NCBI GenBank assembly: GCA_025359685.1
Contig: JANYEY010000083.1
Coordinates: forward strand, 1-64,000
Reading direction: 5' to 3'
Length of the DNA: 64,000 nucleotides
Source of the DNA: Sphingomonadaceae bacterium
GTDB taxonomy: Bacteria; Pseudomonadota; Alphaproteobacteria; Sphingomonadales; Sphingomonadaceae
Positions 8,670 through 16,528 of this stretch are shown here, in pieces. Under the pieces are notes generated by a model that had not been told where the DNA came from, did no database searches, and saw only the letters and a program-made list of their open reading frames with translations. A program made the translations under genes and the position numbers. Position 1 is the stretch's first letter. Each line of letters begins with the position of its first letter.

Positions 8670-9526
8670 CGCGGCAACTTGGTGAAGACCTTGAGCGCGT
8701 TCTCGCGCATCATCTTCGCGTGGCTCGCCGGACGCAGCCCCAGTTCGGCCACTTCGGCAACCGCGCGTTCGGGATCGATCACCGGCCAGTCAGTGCCGAA
8801 CAGCACTTTGTGGCTGCCATAGCTATCGGCGTAGCGGACGAATTGCGGGGGCCAGTGCTTGGGCGCGTATGCGTCCCCGGCGGTGTAGATATTATCGTGC
8901 TTCCAGCACATCGCGACCATTTCGTCGGTCCACGGTACGCCGATGTGGATGCCGATGATCGGCAATTCGGGGAAATCGATCGCCACCTGATCGAGCAGGA
9001 TCGGCCGCGCCACCGAGGGCAGGCGGCGTTCTTTCGAATAGACCAGGTTCTGCCCAACCTGCATCATGATCGGGATGCTCAGTTCGCAACACTTGGCATA
9101 GTACGGATAGATCTGCGGCGCATCGGGCGGGCAGGCAAACCAGTGCGGATACCAGTGCGCGCCGACAAAGCCGTATTCCTCGACCGCCTGGGTCAGATCG
9201 CGCAGCCCCTGCATCCCGCGGGTCTGGTCGATCCCGGCGAGGCCTGAGAACCGGTCGGGGTGTTCGCGGCACATCCGTGCGATCACTTCGTAAGGCAGTT
9301 CCCACGAACCCTTCACGTTGAGATCGCCCGCGCGCACCGCGATCAGCAGCGAACGCTCGATCCCGGCTCGGTCCATCTTGCGCAGATAGTCGTCGGTGGT
9401 GACCCCGCCGAACATCTCCGGGGCCATTCGCACCTGCCGCTTGAAATTGTCGTCGAGCCCGGTCCAGCCGTTCTCGACCGCCTCGGGGGTGTAGATGTTG
9501 CAGACGATATCGATGAAGCCGGACAC
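8666..9526 (-). CDS. Amidohydrolase family protein (ACMSD-like) lacking the HxH motif
   Basis: The 286-residue TIM-barrel protein resembles amidohydrolase_2 members (decarboxylases/hydrolases such as ACMSD). C-terminal features HWYPHW, IGIHIGVPW and LFGTDWPVIDPE match the family's metal or active-site strands. The N-terminal HxH metal pair is replaced by IVCN in FIDIVCNIYTPEA, so metal binding must differ or be lost. The start is a GTG at 9526 with AGGA eight bases before it; the track's ATG at 9868 lies deep in the upstream gene. It overlaps the ligase start by 4 bp. Decarboxylation or C-C hydrolysis of a ring-derived acid is a guess. Confidence 0.75.
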   Translation of the reverse strand: MSGFIDIVCNIYTPEAVENGWTGLDDNFKRQVRMAPEMFGGVTTDDYLRKMDRAGIERSLLIAVRAGDLNVKGSWELPYEVIARMCREHPDRFSGLAGIDQTRGMQGLRDLTQAVEEYGFVGAHWYPHWFACPPDAPQIYPYYAKCCELSIPIMMQVGQNLVYSKERRLPSVARPILLDQVAIDFPELPIIGIHIGVPWTDEMVAMCWKHDNIYTAGDAYAPKHWPPQFVRYADSYGSHKVLFGTDWPVIDPERAVAEVAELGLRPASHAKMMRENALKVFTKLPR

Positions 9527-9536
9527 TTGTGCGTTC

Positions 9537-11276
9537 CTAATCGAGGAGAAGTTCGGCCTGGAGCCGCTGGGCTGCTTCGATAACGAGCGGGTCTTGGGCC
9601 GATGCGGCCAGGCTCGCCAATGCAGCACGCTGTTCGTCAACCGTAGCTTCGCGCGTCGCCAACACCTGCCACATTTCGCTAAGCGCGAGATTGAGCGTGC
9701 TGCGCCGGGCATAGCCGGATGCAGTGCCGCTCCGCACCGCCGCTGCGGCGGCGTCGCCAAGCGCTTGCGCGAGAGGCTTGTCGGACCCGCGCGGAGCGAG
9801 CGCGGCCTGTCCTTTGACCGCCACACTGATTCCCGGCCACGCGTTATGATCGCGCGCGAACTGGACATAGCGCGGGTCCATGTCGGGCAGCTCGGTTGAG
9901 AAATAATCGAGTTTGGCGGCGGGATCGGGATGGACCCCGCGCAGCCTGGCAGGGGCTTCGCCGCGCTCGACCCAACCGGTCATCGCATCGACATAGTTGA
10001 CTGCCCAGGCACCGTCGCCGCCCGAGCAATGCTCCATCCCAGGGATCATGAACAGCCGCGCGAACTTGTTCGTTTCAGCCGCGCCGCCCATCGTGCGCTG
10101 GACCGTCTGGTAGTAGTCGACAGTTGGCGCGGGGGCGACGATCGCGTCGGACCAGCCCTGAACCAGGATCAGCTTGCCGCCGCGATTGTTGAACGGGCGC
10201 AGGTCGGGATTGTTGGGCGCGTTGAGTGTCTCGATGGTAGTCGGATCGCCACGGTCGGCGCCAAGATCGGGTATCGGCGCCCAGGCTTCTCCCGGCAGCG
10301 GCGCGTTGGGGATCAGCGTGCCGATCCAGCGCAGCTCGCTGCCCAGCGCTACGCCACGCCAGGCATACATTTTCTCCGCGACGGCCACTTGCGGCGCGGT
10401 CAGGCAGGCGCGGGTGTCGCTGGTCTTGCACAACAGTTCCGCCGGCTTGAACGAACAGGCTTGGGGATTTGAAATCAGCCCGTCGAGCAGACCGTCAAGC
10501 TTGTCGCATTTGCGCAGCACGGCGGCGTGGATCAGCAGGGTCTTGCGGTTGGGCAGGATCGGCCGGTTGTCGGGACCAAGATTGAAGCCGTTGACGTCGG
10601 TGATGTTGGCCGGCTTCTTGCTCCCGAACGGGGCCATGCTGGCCGGTGCGATCGCGACGATTCCATCGAAATCGTCGGGGAAGCGCTGCGCTTCGATCAG
10701 GCCCTGGCGGCCGCCGGTCGAGCAGGCAAAGAAATAGCTATAGCGCGGGTCCTTGCCGTAGAACGTCTTGATGATCGCGCGGCCAGCTAAGGTGGTCACA
10801 TGGGTCGCGCGGTAACCGAAGTCGACCAGTCCTTGCAGATTGTTCGGCACCCAATTGTTGTCGATCAGGGTCGAACGGTGGCCCATGTCGGTGTGTAGGC
10901 AAGCAAATCCGTCGCGTACATGCCGCGCGCAGGCCAAGTCGATTGCCACCGAGCCGCAACTCCCCCCGCAGCCGCGCACCATGTAGCGGCCATTCCAGTT
11001 ATTCGTGGGCAGCAGGATTGCGAAGTTGACGGTGGGGTTGACGTAGCCTTCCACCAGACAGGCTTCAGGCTGCATGTCCTTGGCGGGGCGCAGCCTTGCA
11101 TTGACGATGTAGGTCGGCGCGCCTTCAAGTTTTTGGAACCTGTTGCCGGCCAATTGTTCGCAGCGGTCTTTGGCAGACGGCAGTGCTACAACTTGCGCCC
11201 CGGCAGATACATGGGACTGAGCATAGGCCTGTCCCGGAAGCAGCAACGCCAACGCGAGGAGCAGTGCGCGGATCAA
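9537..11276 (-). CDS. Exported tannase/feruloyl esterase family protein
   Basis: The 579-residue protein starts with a signal peptide (MIRALLLALALLLPGQAYA) and has a tannase/FaeB alpha/beta-hydrolase domain. The family's CS-D-HC triad is complete: Cys185-Ser186 in ACSTGGRQG, Asp377 in QGWSD and His416-Cys417 in MEHCSGG, with a probable disulfide bringing Ser and His together. It would cleave aromatic or polyol esters in the periplasm or outside. A ~100-residue C-terminal tail after ~480 is not part of the usual domain. The start is a TTG overlapping the upstream TGA (TTGA), consistent with translational coupling. A second copy lies at 56561. Confidence 0.85.
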   Translation of the reverse strand: MIRALLLALALLLPGQAYAQSHVSAGAQVVALPSAKDRCEQLAGNRFQKLEGAPTYIVNARLRPAKDMQPEACLVEGYVNPTVNFAILLPTNNWNGRYMVRGCGGSCGSVAIDLACARHVRDGFACLHTDMGHRSTLIDNNWVPNNLQGLVDFGYRATHVTTLAGRAIIKTFYGKDPRYSYFFACSTGGRQGLIEAQRFPDDFDGIVAIAPASMAPFGSKKPANITDVNGFNLGPDNRPILPNRKTLLIHAAVLRKCDKLDGLLDGLISNPQACSFKPAELLCKTSDTRACLTAPQVAVAEKMYAWRGVALGSELRWIGTLIPNAPLPGEAWAPIPDLGADRGDPTTIETLNAPNNPDLRPFNNRGGKLILVQGWSDAIVAPAPTVDYYQTVQRTMGGAAETNKFARLFMIPGMEHCSGGDGAWAVNYVDAMTGWVERGEAPARLRGVHPDPAAKLDYFSTELPDMDPRYVQFARDHNAWPGISVAVKGQAALAPRGSDKPLAQALGDAAAAAVRSGTASGYARRSTLNLALSEMWQVLATREATVDEQRAALASLAASAQDPLVIEAAQRLQAELLLD

Positions 11277-12079
11277 ACCGGGGTCTTCCAGAACGGCAAG
11301 CGCTTTTCGCGGAATGCGGTGTAGCCTTCGCGGCCATAGGGCTGAGTGCGGTTGTAGTGAGCGAAGGTCTTGAGTTCGAGCGCCGCGCCTTCCGCCACGC
11401 CCATGGTCAACCCGTCGCGCATCACTCGCTTGAGCGCGGCGATCGTCGGGCGCGGCTTGTCAACGATCGACCGCGCTAGCGCTTTGGCTTCATCGACGAG
11501 ATTGGCGAGCGGCACTGATTTGAGCGCCAGCCCGACATCGACAGCTTCCTGGCCTTTATACCACTTGGCGGTCCAGAGGATTTCCTTGGCGCGCTGATCG
11601 CCGACCCGGCGGCGCAAGCGCAGCGTCACCGCCGCCGGCACCACGCCCGAATCGGTGTGGACATCCCCGACCTTCGCCTCATCCGCCACGATCATGAAAT
11701 CGCAGCCCAGCGAAATTTCGAACCCGCCGGCGCGGGTAAAGCCGTTATTCGCAGCGATCGTTGGGATGTCGAGGTTTTCCAGCCGGGTAATGATGCCGTT
11801 GACCCGCGCCACGACCGTATCGAAAAAGTCGAGGTCGCCAAACGCCTTGTCGAGCAGGTCGAGGTCCAGCCCGACGCAGAACGCCTTGCCTTCGCCGGTC
11901 AGGATCAGCGCGCCGACGTCCTCATCCGCAGCGCAGAGGTCAAGCACCGCCTCAAGCTCATCGAGCCGGGTTTCGGTGATGCCGTTTAGGTTGTCAGGGG
12001 TCGAGAAGGTGACCAGCGCGATCCGGTCGGCCTTTTCAAAACGCAAAGTGGAATATGTCATGCCGACATTTGGCAACAT
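11273..12079 (-). CDS. Enoyl-CoA hydratase/isomerase family protein, first gene of the operon
   Basis: The 268-residue crotonase-family protein has the oxyanion-hole stretches LTGEGKAFCVGLD (~60) and NNGFTRAGGFEISLGCD (~110-125). The ATG at 12079 is preceded by GAGAAG; a second ATG at 12061 would remove six residues and lies closer to where homologs start. It is the promoter-proximal gene of the operon running down to 951, and a palindromic CCGCATTTCGG box sits 37 bp upstream, so this is where the operon is probably controlled. Substrate unknown; it likely acts on the thioester made by the ligase at 7149. Confidence 0.85.
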   Translation of the reverse strand: MLPNVGMTYSTLRFEKADRIALVTFSTPDNLNGITETRLDELEAVLDLCAADEDVGALILTGEGKAFCVGLDLDLLDKAFGDLDFFDTVVARVNGIITRLENLDIPTIAANNGFTRAGGFEISLGCDFMIVADEAKVGDVHTDSGVVPAAVTLRLRRRVGDQRAKEILWTAKWYKGQEAVDVGLALKSVPLANLVDEAKALARSIVDKPRPTIAALKRVMRDGLTMGVAEGAALELKTFAHYNRTQPYGREGYTAFREKRLPFWKTPV

Positions 12080-12112
12080 TGCTTCTCACGACAAAAGCGT
12101 GACGTGTGCTGC

Positions 12113-12129
12113 TACCCGCATTTCGGGTA
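12113..12129. promoter_or_regulatory. CCGCATAGCGG-type operator, copy 1
   Basis: TACCCGCATTTCGGGTA is a perfect 6+5+6 inverted repeat in the gap between the minus nine-gene operon and the plus leuCD-like operon. It is related to the island-wide box CCGCATAGCGG (core 12116-12126, two differences) and almost identical to the copy at 53694. Its place argues for the LeuC start at 12181 rather than 12106. Confidence 0.6.
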
Positions 12130-12180
12130 TGGCAGGGCGCTATCATTGCTGGTGCCGCCACGCTTCGCAATAGCCCCGGC

Positions 12181-13539
12181 GTGGCCCAAACCCTTTATGA
12201 AAAGCTGTGGCAAGCGCATGTCGTCGCCGACGAAGGCCAGGGTATGGCGTTGCTCTATATCGACCGCATGCTGCTGCACGAAGTGAGCAGTCCGCAAGCG
12301 TTCGCCGGATTGCGCGACCGCGGCCTGAAACCGCGCCGTACTAAGCCCTATCTGGCTGTGGCCGATCACGCGGTCCCCACCCGGCAGCGCCTCCAGATAA
12401 AGGATGAGCGGGCCTTGGCCCAAGTGGAGTTGCTCGCCGCAAATTGCGAAGAGGTCGGGTTCGAATATCTTGCGCTTGATGACCTGCGCCAAGGCATTGT
12501 TCACGTAATCGGCCCCGAGCTGGGCTTCACACTGCCTGGAGTCACACTGGTCTGCGGTGATAGCCATTCGGCGACGCACGGCGCGTTCGGCGCGCTGGCC
12601 TTCGGGATCGGCACCAGCGAGATCGAATGCGTACTGGCGACGCAGGTGCTGCGGCAAAAGCCGCTCAAGACGATGCGGGTGACCATCGACGGCGTAATGC
12701 CGGAAGGGGTCTCGGCCAAGGACGTCGTACTGAACCTGATCGGCCAGCTCGGTGCCTCAGGTGCTGTTGGTTATGCGCTCGAATACGCTGGCAGTGCAGT
12801 CCGCGCGATGTCGATGGAAGCGCGCATGACGCTTTGCAATATGACTATCGAGGCCGGCGCGCGTATCGGACTGGTCGCACCCGATGCCACCACGATTGCC
12901 TATCTTGCGGGTCGTCCGCGCGTCCCTGATCCGCTGCCAGCCAAAAAATGGTTGGCTTTGGCAAGCGATGAACACGCAGCGTTCGACCGCGAGCTGGCTC
13001 TCGAAGCTAGTCAGATTGCACCGATGGTCAGCTGGGGCACCAGCCCTGACCAAGTCGTCCCGGTGAGCGGAACAGTGCCCACTGGGGCCGGCGTACAACA
13101 ACTCGAATATATGGGGCTCAGCGCGGGCGATAAGCTCGCCGGATTGCCGATAGATCGGGTGTTTATCGGTTCTTGCACCAACGGCCGGATCGAAGACTTG
13201 CGCGCAGCTGCGGCAGTGGTCGGAACCAATCGAGTTGCGCCCTCGGTGGGTGCGATCGTGGTGCCGGGCTCGGGCCAAGTCCGTGCCCAGGCTGAATCCG
13301 AAGGGCTCGACCAAGTCTTCATCCAGGCCGGGTTCGAATGGCGGCTACCCGGTTGCTCACTGTGCGTGGCGATGAACGATGACCGCCTTGCACCCGGCGA
13401 GCGCTGCGCCTCGACCTCGAACCGCAACTTCGAAGGGCGTCAGGGGATCGGCGCGCGCACCCACCTGATGAGTCCTGCGATGGCTGCGGCAGCTGCGATC
13501 CGCGGGCACATCGTCGACGTCCGTGAGTTGCTCGTTTGA
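12181..13539 (+). CDS. LeuC-type aconitase-family hydro-lyase, large subunit
   Basis: This 452-residue protein is a 3-isopropylmalate dehydratase large-subunit homolog. The [4Fe-4S] ligands in [10 protein letters not shown] and in LPGCSLC are present, as is the [14 protein letters not shown] motif. The GTG at 12181 gives [10 protein letters not shown], where LeuC proteins begin; the track start at 12106 is also a GTG but would cover the operator box. Because the next genes are a LeuD-type subunit and an isocitrate-lyase-superfamily lyase rather than leuB, a catabolic hydro-lyase (like dimethylmaleate hydratase or an alkylmalate isomerase) is more likely than leucine synthesis. This is inferred from context. 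Confidence 0.8.
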   Translation: MAQTLYEKLWQAHVVADEGQGMALLYIDRMLLHEVSSPQAFAGLRDRGLKPRRTKPYLAVADHAVPTRQRLQIKDERALAQVELLAANCEEVGFEYLALDDLRQGIVHVIGPELGFTLPGVTLVCGDSHSATHGAFGALAFGIGTSEIECVLATQVLRQKPLKTMRVTIDGVMPEGVSAKDVVLNLIGQLGASGAVGYALEYAGSAVRAMSMEARMTLCNMTIEAGARIGLVAPDATTIAYLAGRPRVPDPLPAKKWLALASDEHAAFDRELALEASQIAPMVSWGTSPDQVVPVSGTVPTGAGVQQLEYMGLSAGDKLAGLPIDRVFIGSCTNGRIEDLRAAAAVVGTNRVAPSVGAIVVPGSGQVRAQAESEGLDQVFIQAGFEWRLPGCSLCVAMNDDRLAPGERCASTSNRNFEGRQGIGARTHLMSPAMAAAAAIRGHIVDVRELLV

Positions 13540-14153
13540 TGGAACCGTTTACCCGTCTCTCGTCGCGCGCGGCACCGCTGCCGCAGGCCAACGTCGATAC
13601 CGACATCATCCTGCCCGCCCGGTTCCTGCTGATCACCGAGAAACGCGGACTGGGCCAATATGCGTTTTACGAATGGCGTAAAGGCGGAGACTTCGTTCTC
13701 GATCAACCGCGCTGGCAAGGCGCGCTGGTGCTGGTCGCAGGCGACAACTTCGGCTGCGGATCAAGCCGCGAGCATGCGCCGTGGGCGCTTCACGACCTTG
13801 GCATTCGCTGCATCGTCGCGCCCGGATTCGGCGAGATATTCCGCGCCAATATGCTGCGCAACGGGATGCTTCCGGTGACCCTGATTGAGGCTGACTGGCG
13901 CAAGGTTATGGGCGCGGCCGAACTGGGCGAACCGGTCACGGTCGATCTGCTGTCGGGGCTGATCATGCTCGCTAATGGATCGAACTTCGAGTTCGCTTTG
14001 CCGGAAGACGAGCGCGAGGCGCTGCTCAACGGCTGGGACGAGATCGACGGCATTCGCGCCCGTTTTGGCGAAGCAATCACCGCATTTGAAACCCGTCAAC
14101 GTGTGACCGCACCGTGGCTTTGGGAACACGAAAAGGAACCTACCGATGGCTGA
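13539..14153 (+). CDS. LeuD-type aconitase-family hydro-lyase, small subunit
   Basis: The 204-residue swivelling-domain subunit has the LeuD signatures VDTDIILPARFL and GDNFGCGSSREHAPWAL, which bind the substrate carboxylates. The ATG at 13539 overlaps the LeuC-type stop (TGATG); the track start three bases earlier is a TTG. It must pair with the preceding large subunit to make an active hydro-lyase. Its 3' end overlaps the following lyase gene by 8 bp, so all three proteins are probably made in balance. Confidence 0.85.
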   Translation: MEPFTRLSSRAAPLPQANVDTDIILPARFLLITEKRGLGQYAFYEWRKGGDFVLDQPRWQGALVLVAGDNFGCGSSREHAPWALHDLGIRCIVAPGFGEIFRANMLRNGMLPVTLIEADWRKVMGAAELGEPVTVDLLSGLIMLANGSNFEFALPEDEREALLNGWDEIDGIRARFGEAITAFETRQRVTAPWLWEHEKEPTDG

Positions 14154-15006
14154 CCCCCGCCTGCGCGCCAAGATCGAGGCGCGCGAATTCTTCGTCGCAC
14201 CAGGTATTCACGACATGATCACCGCAGTGGTCGCCGACAAGGTCGGGTTCGACGTCGTCTATGGCAGCGGCTACTGGACCACCGCTTCGGCCTATGGACT
14301 GCCCGATGCAGGTATCGCGAGCTACACCCAGATGCTCGACCGGATGGCGACGCTGGTGCGAACCACCGATGCGGCAGTGATCGGCGATGCCGACACCGGG
14401 TTCGGCGGGCTGCTCAATGTCCATCACACGGTGCGTGGATATGAAGAGGCGGGCATTTCGGCGATCCAGATCGAGGACCAGGAATTCCCCAAGAAATGCG
14501 GCCACACCCCGTTCAAACGGCTGATCCCGGTTGAAGATATGGCCGAAAAGGTCAGGGTCGCAGTCGCTGCGCGCAAAGACCCCAATTTCCTGATCATCGC
14601 CCGCACCGATGCGCGTCAGTCCGAGGGCCTCGAAGGTTCGATTGCCCGGGCAAAAGCCTATGTCGCGGCGGGAGCCGACATCGCGTTTTGCGAGGCCTTG
14701 ACCACCGAAGACGAAATGCGCCGGGCCTGCGATGAAGTCCCCGCGCCGATGATGGCCAATATGGCCAACGGCGGCCTGACGCCGGTGCTCAACGCCAAGG
14801 TGCTCGAGGACATCGGCTATGCCTATGCGATCTATCCCTCGCTCACCAGCCTGATTGCGGCGAGCGCAATCGAAGCTGCGCTCCATCGGCTGAAAGACAA
14901 CGGCGACGGCGAGCCCGCCGACATGCCGATGTTCGACTTCAAGGAATTCTGCGGAATGATCGGGTTTCAGGAAGTCTGGGACTTCGAGAAGAAGTGGGCG
15001 CGTTAG
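14146..15006 (+). CDS. Isocitrate lyase/PEP mutase superfamily C-C lyase
   Basis: The 286-residue TIM-barrel enzyme carries the superfamily's metal-binding DADTGFGG (~81-88) and the catalytic loop KKCGH (~116-120, Cys118), which marks true lyases (methylisocitrate, dimethylmalate lyase) rather than the mutase. It should cleave a 2-hydroxy dicarboxylate or tricarboxylate to pyruvate, glyoxylate or oxaloacetate plus a second acid. Paired with the LeuC/LeuD-type hydro-lyase it forms a hydration-then-cleavage module, as in the dimethylmaleate branch of anaerobic nicotinate breakdown. The exact acid is unknown. Confidence 0.85.
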   Translation: MADPRLRAKIEAREFFVAPGIHDMITAVVADKVGFDVVYGSGYWTTASAYGLPDAGIASYTQMLDRMATLVRTTDAAVIGDADTGFGGLLNVHHTVRGYEEAGISAIQIEDQEFPKKCGHTPFKRLIPVEDMAEKVRVAVAARKDPNFLIIARTDARQSEGLEGSIARAKAYVAAGADIAFCEALTTEDEMRRACDEVPAPMMANMANGGLTPVLNAKVLEDIGYAYAIYPSLTSLIAASAIEAALHRLKDNGDGEPADMPMFDFKEFCGMIGFQEVWDFEKKWAR

Positions 15007-15374
15007 GAGGGCGGCCACGCATCGTCGAACACCGCGGGTGTAGGTCCGGCAATCGCCCGCAAGGGGATCGCCGCGATGTTGCAGTCATCGAGCAGCCGGG
15101 CGTTGAGCGCCATTCTGCCAAAGTCCTTGCCTCGGGTCTGCCAATGCGTGGTGCAGCCGCAGGCCCGGCAATGGTGAATGCCGATCACGCGGTCGTTGCA
15201 AAGGTAGACCTTGGTCGTGCCGGTCACCGTCACTGCGCCATCAGGATAGTAAGCCCATAGCACGCCCAATTTCGAGCAAGTGCCGCACCCGCACTGGACG
15301 ATCCACGGCGGCGCATGCGGCGCTTCGAGCCGGACCGCACCACAATGGCACGAGCCTTTGATCGGATTCGTCAT
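15003..15374 (-). CDS. GFA (CENP-V/glutathione-dependent formaldehyde-activating) family protein
   Basis: The 123-residue zinc protein has the Cys pattern of the GFA fold: GSCHCGAVRLE near the N-terminus, QCGCGTCSKLG (~28-38) and HHCRACGCTTHW (~68-80). The founding member was linked to S-hydroxymethylglutathione formation, but most members have no proven activity. It ends a minus operon with the FAD monooxygenase (TGATG overlap) and meets the lyase gene tail-to-tail with a 4-bp overlap. If the monooxygenase demethylates, a formaldehyde-handling partner would fit; this is inference. Confidence 0.8.
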   Translation of the reverse strand: MTNPIKGSCHCGAVRLEAPHAPPWIVQCGCGTCSKLGVLWAYYPDGAVTVTGTTKVYLCNDRVIGIHHCRACGCTTHWQTRGKDFGRMALNARLLDDCNIAAIPLRAIAGPTPAVFDDAWPPS

Positions 15375-16528
15375 CAGATTGGCGCGATGACGGGATCGTA
15401 GCCGAGGATGGCTGGATCGGCGGCAGGTGCAGCCGATCCGTTGTAGCGATCAGGGTAGCGCGCCTGCGTCCGCTTGCCCTGCTCAACTGACTTGGCATGG
15501 ACCAGGGCCGTGCGGGGCAGCCGAGCCGCTTCGTAGCGAGCCAGCGCGGCTTCAGGTTCACGTTCCACGACAAAGGCGCGGGCAAGGATCATGCCGTCTT
15601 CGATCGACATAGCCGCGCCCATGCCAAGGAACGGCAACATCGCGTGCGCTGCGTCGCCGAGTAGGGTAATCCTGCCGTTCGTCCAGCTGGGCAACGGCGC
15701 GCGATCAAACAGTCCCCACTTTATCGCAGCCTCGGCTTCGCCGATCAGTCCGAGCACGTCCTTGTGCCAACCGGAAAACGCTTTTTGGATCTCCTCGGTA
15801 CCCGCCGGCGTGGACCAGCCTTCGTCGGTCCAGGTGTTGCTAGAGACTATGCCGACACAGTTTACCACCGCGCCGCCGCGCAGCGTATAGCGATTGAAGG
15901 TCCGCCGCGGACCAATGTAAACCCCGCTCCGCCCCGCACCCATAAACGGCTCTGCGCGCGCCGCGGGGACCAGAAAACGATAAGCGAGCTGGCCCGTAAA
16001 GCGAGGCTTGTCGCTTGCTATGACTGCTTCGCGCACCACCGAACGCACCCCGTCTGCTCCGATCAGGACGCCCCCGGTTACGCTCGCACCATTGGCAAAT
16101 CTGGCGATGACTTGTGCGCTATCCTGCGCGACCGCGTTCAGATTATGCCCGGTTACGACTGCCGGGCCGTGTTCGGCAAATGTGAGCGCCAGCACGCTAT
16201 GCAAATCGGCGCGGTGGATTTGGCGCGCAACATCGGCGGTGCCGTCGTCAGGCAAACCATCCGAATTGTCATAGGCGCCCGCTAACACCGCGCCGCTGCG
16301 GTAATGCATAAACGGCAGGGAGGCGCTGCGACAAGCGAACTTTGCGACGCGGTCCTGGATGCCTAACGCACGAAAAGCAGCCTGCGCACCGCGGCTCAGG
16401 GTAAGGCCAGCCCCGACTTCACCCAGCATCGGCGCGGCTTCATAAACATTGACATCGAACCCTGCGCGGCGCAGCGCGAGTCCTGCGGTCAGGCCGCCCA
16501 GCCCGGCTCCGGCGATGATGACCTTCAT
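15374..16528 (-). CDS. FAD-dependent aromatic monooxygenase (salicylate-hydroxylase-like)
   Basis: The 384-residue class A flavoprotein hydroxylase has the Rossmann GAGLGGLTAGLALRRAG at its N-terminus, the LIGADGVRSVVRE (DG) motif at ~165 and the second FAD motif LLGDAAHAMLPFLGMGAAMSIEDG at ~290. It uses NAD(P)H and O2 to hydroxylate, sometimes with decarboxylation, an aromatic or enol substrate. It overlaps the aldehyde dehydrogenase gene by 4 bp. As the cluster's Rieske oxygenase is broken, this may be one of the remaining ring-attacking enzymes. Confidence 0.85.
   Translation of the reverse strand: MKVIIAGAGLGGLTAGLALRRAGFDVNVYEAAPMLGEVGAGLTLSRGAQAAFRALGIQDRVAKFACRSASLPFMHYRSGAVLAGAYDNSDGLPDDGTADVARQIHRADLHSVLALTFAEHGPAVVTGHNLNAVAQDSAQVIARFANGASVTGGVLIGADGVRSVVREAVIASDKPRFTGQLAYRFLVPAARAEPFMGAGRSGVYIGPRRTFNRYTLRGGAVVNCVGIVSSNTWTDEGWSTPAGTEEIQKAFSGWHKDVLGLIGEAEAAIKWGLFDRAPLPSWTNGRITLLGDAAHAMLPFLGMGAAMSIEDGMILARAFVVEREPEAALARYEAARLPRTALVHAKSVEQGKRTQARYPDRYNGSAAPAADPAILGYDPVIAPI

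Noticed and set aside
12106-12180. Longer LeuC N-terminus from the GTG at 12106
   Set aside because: It would add 25 residues not seen in LeuC proteins and would cover the palindromic operator at 12113-12129.
12181-14153. Leucine biosynthesis leuCD
   Set aside because: No leuA or leuB nearby, and the genes are overlapped with a C-C lyase within a catabolic island; not excluded, but less likely.
14140-15018. 292-aa antisense ORF over the lyase gene
   Set aside because: The plus-strand gene has clear lyase motifs (KKCGH) and the antisense product resembles no family.
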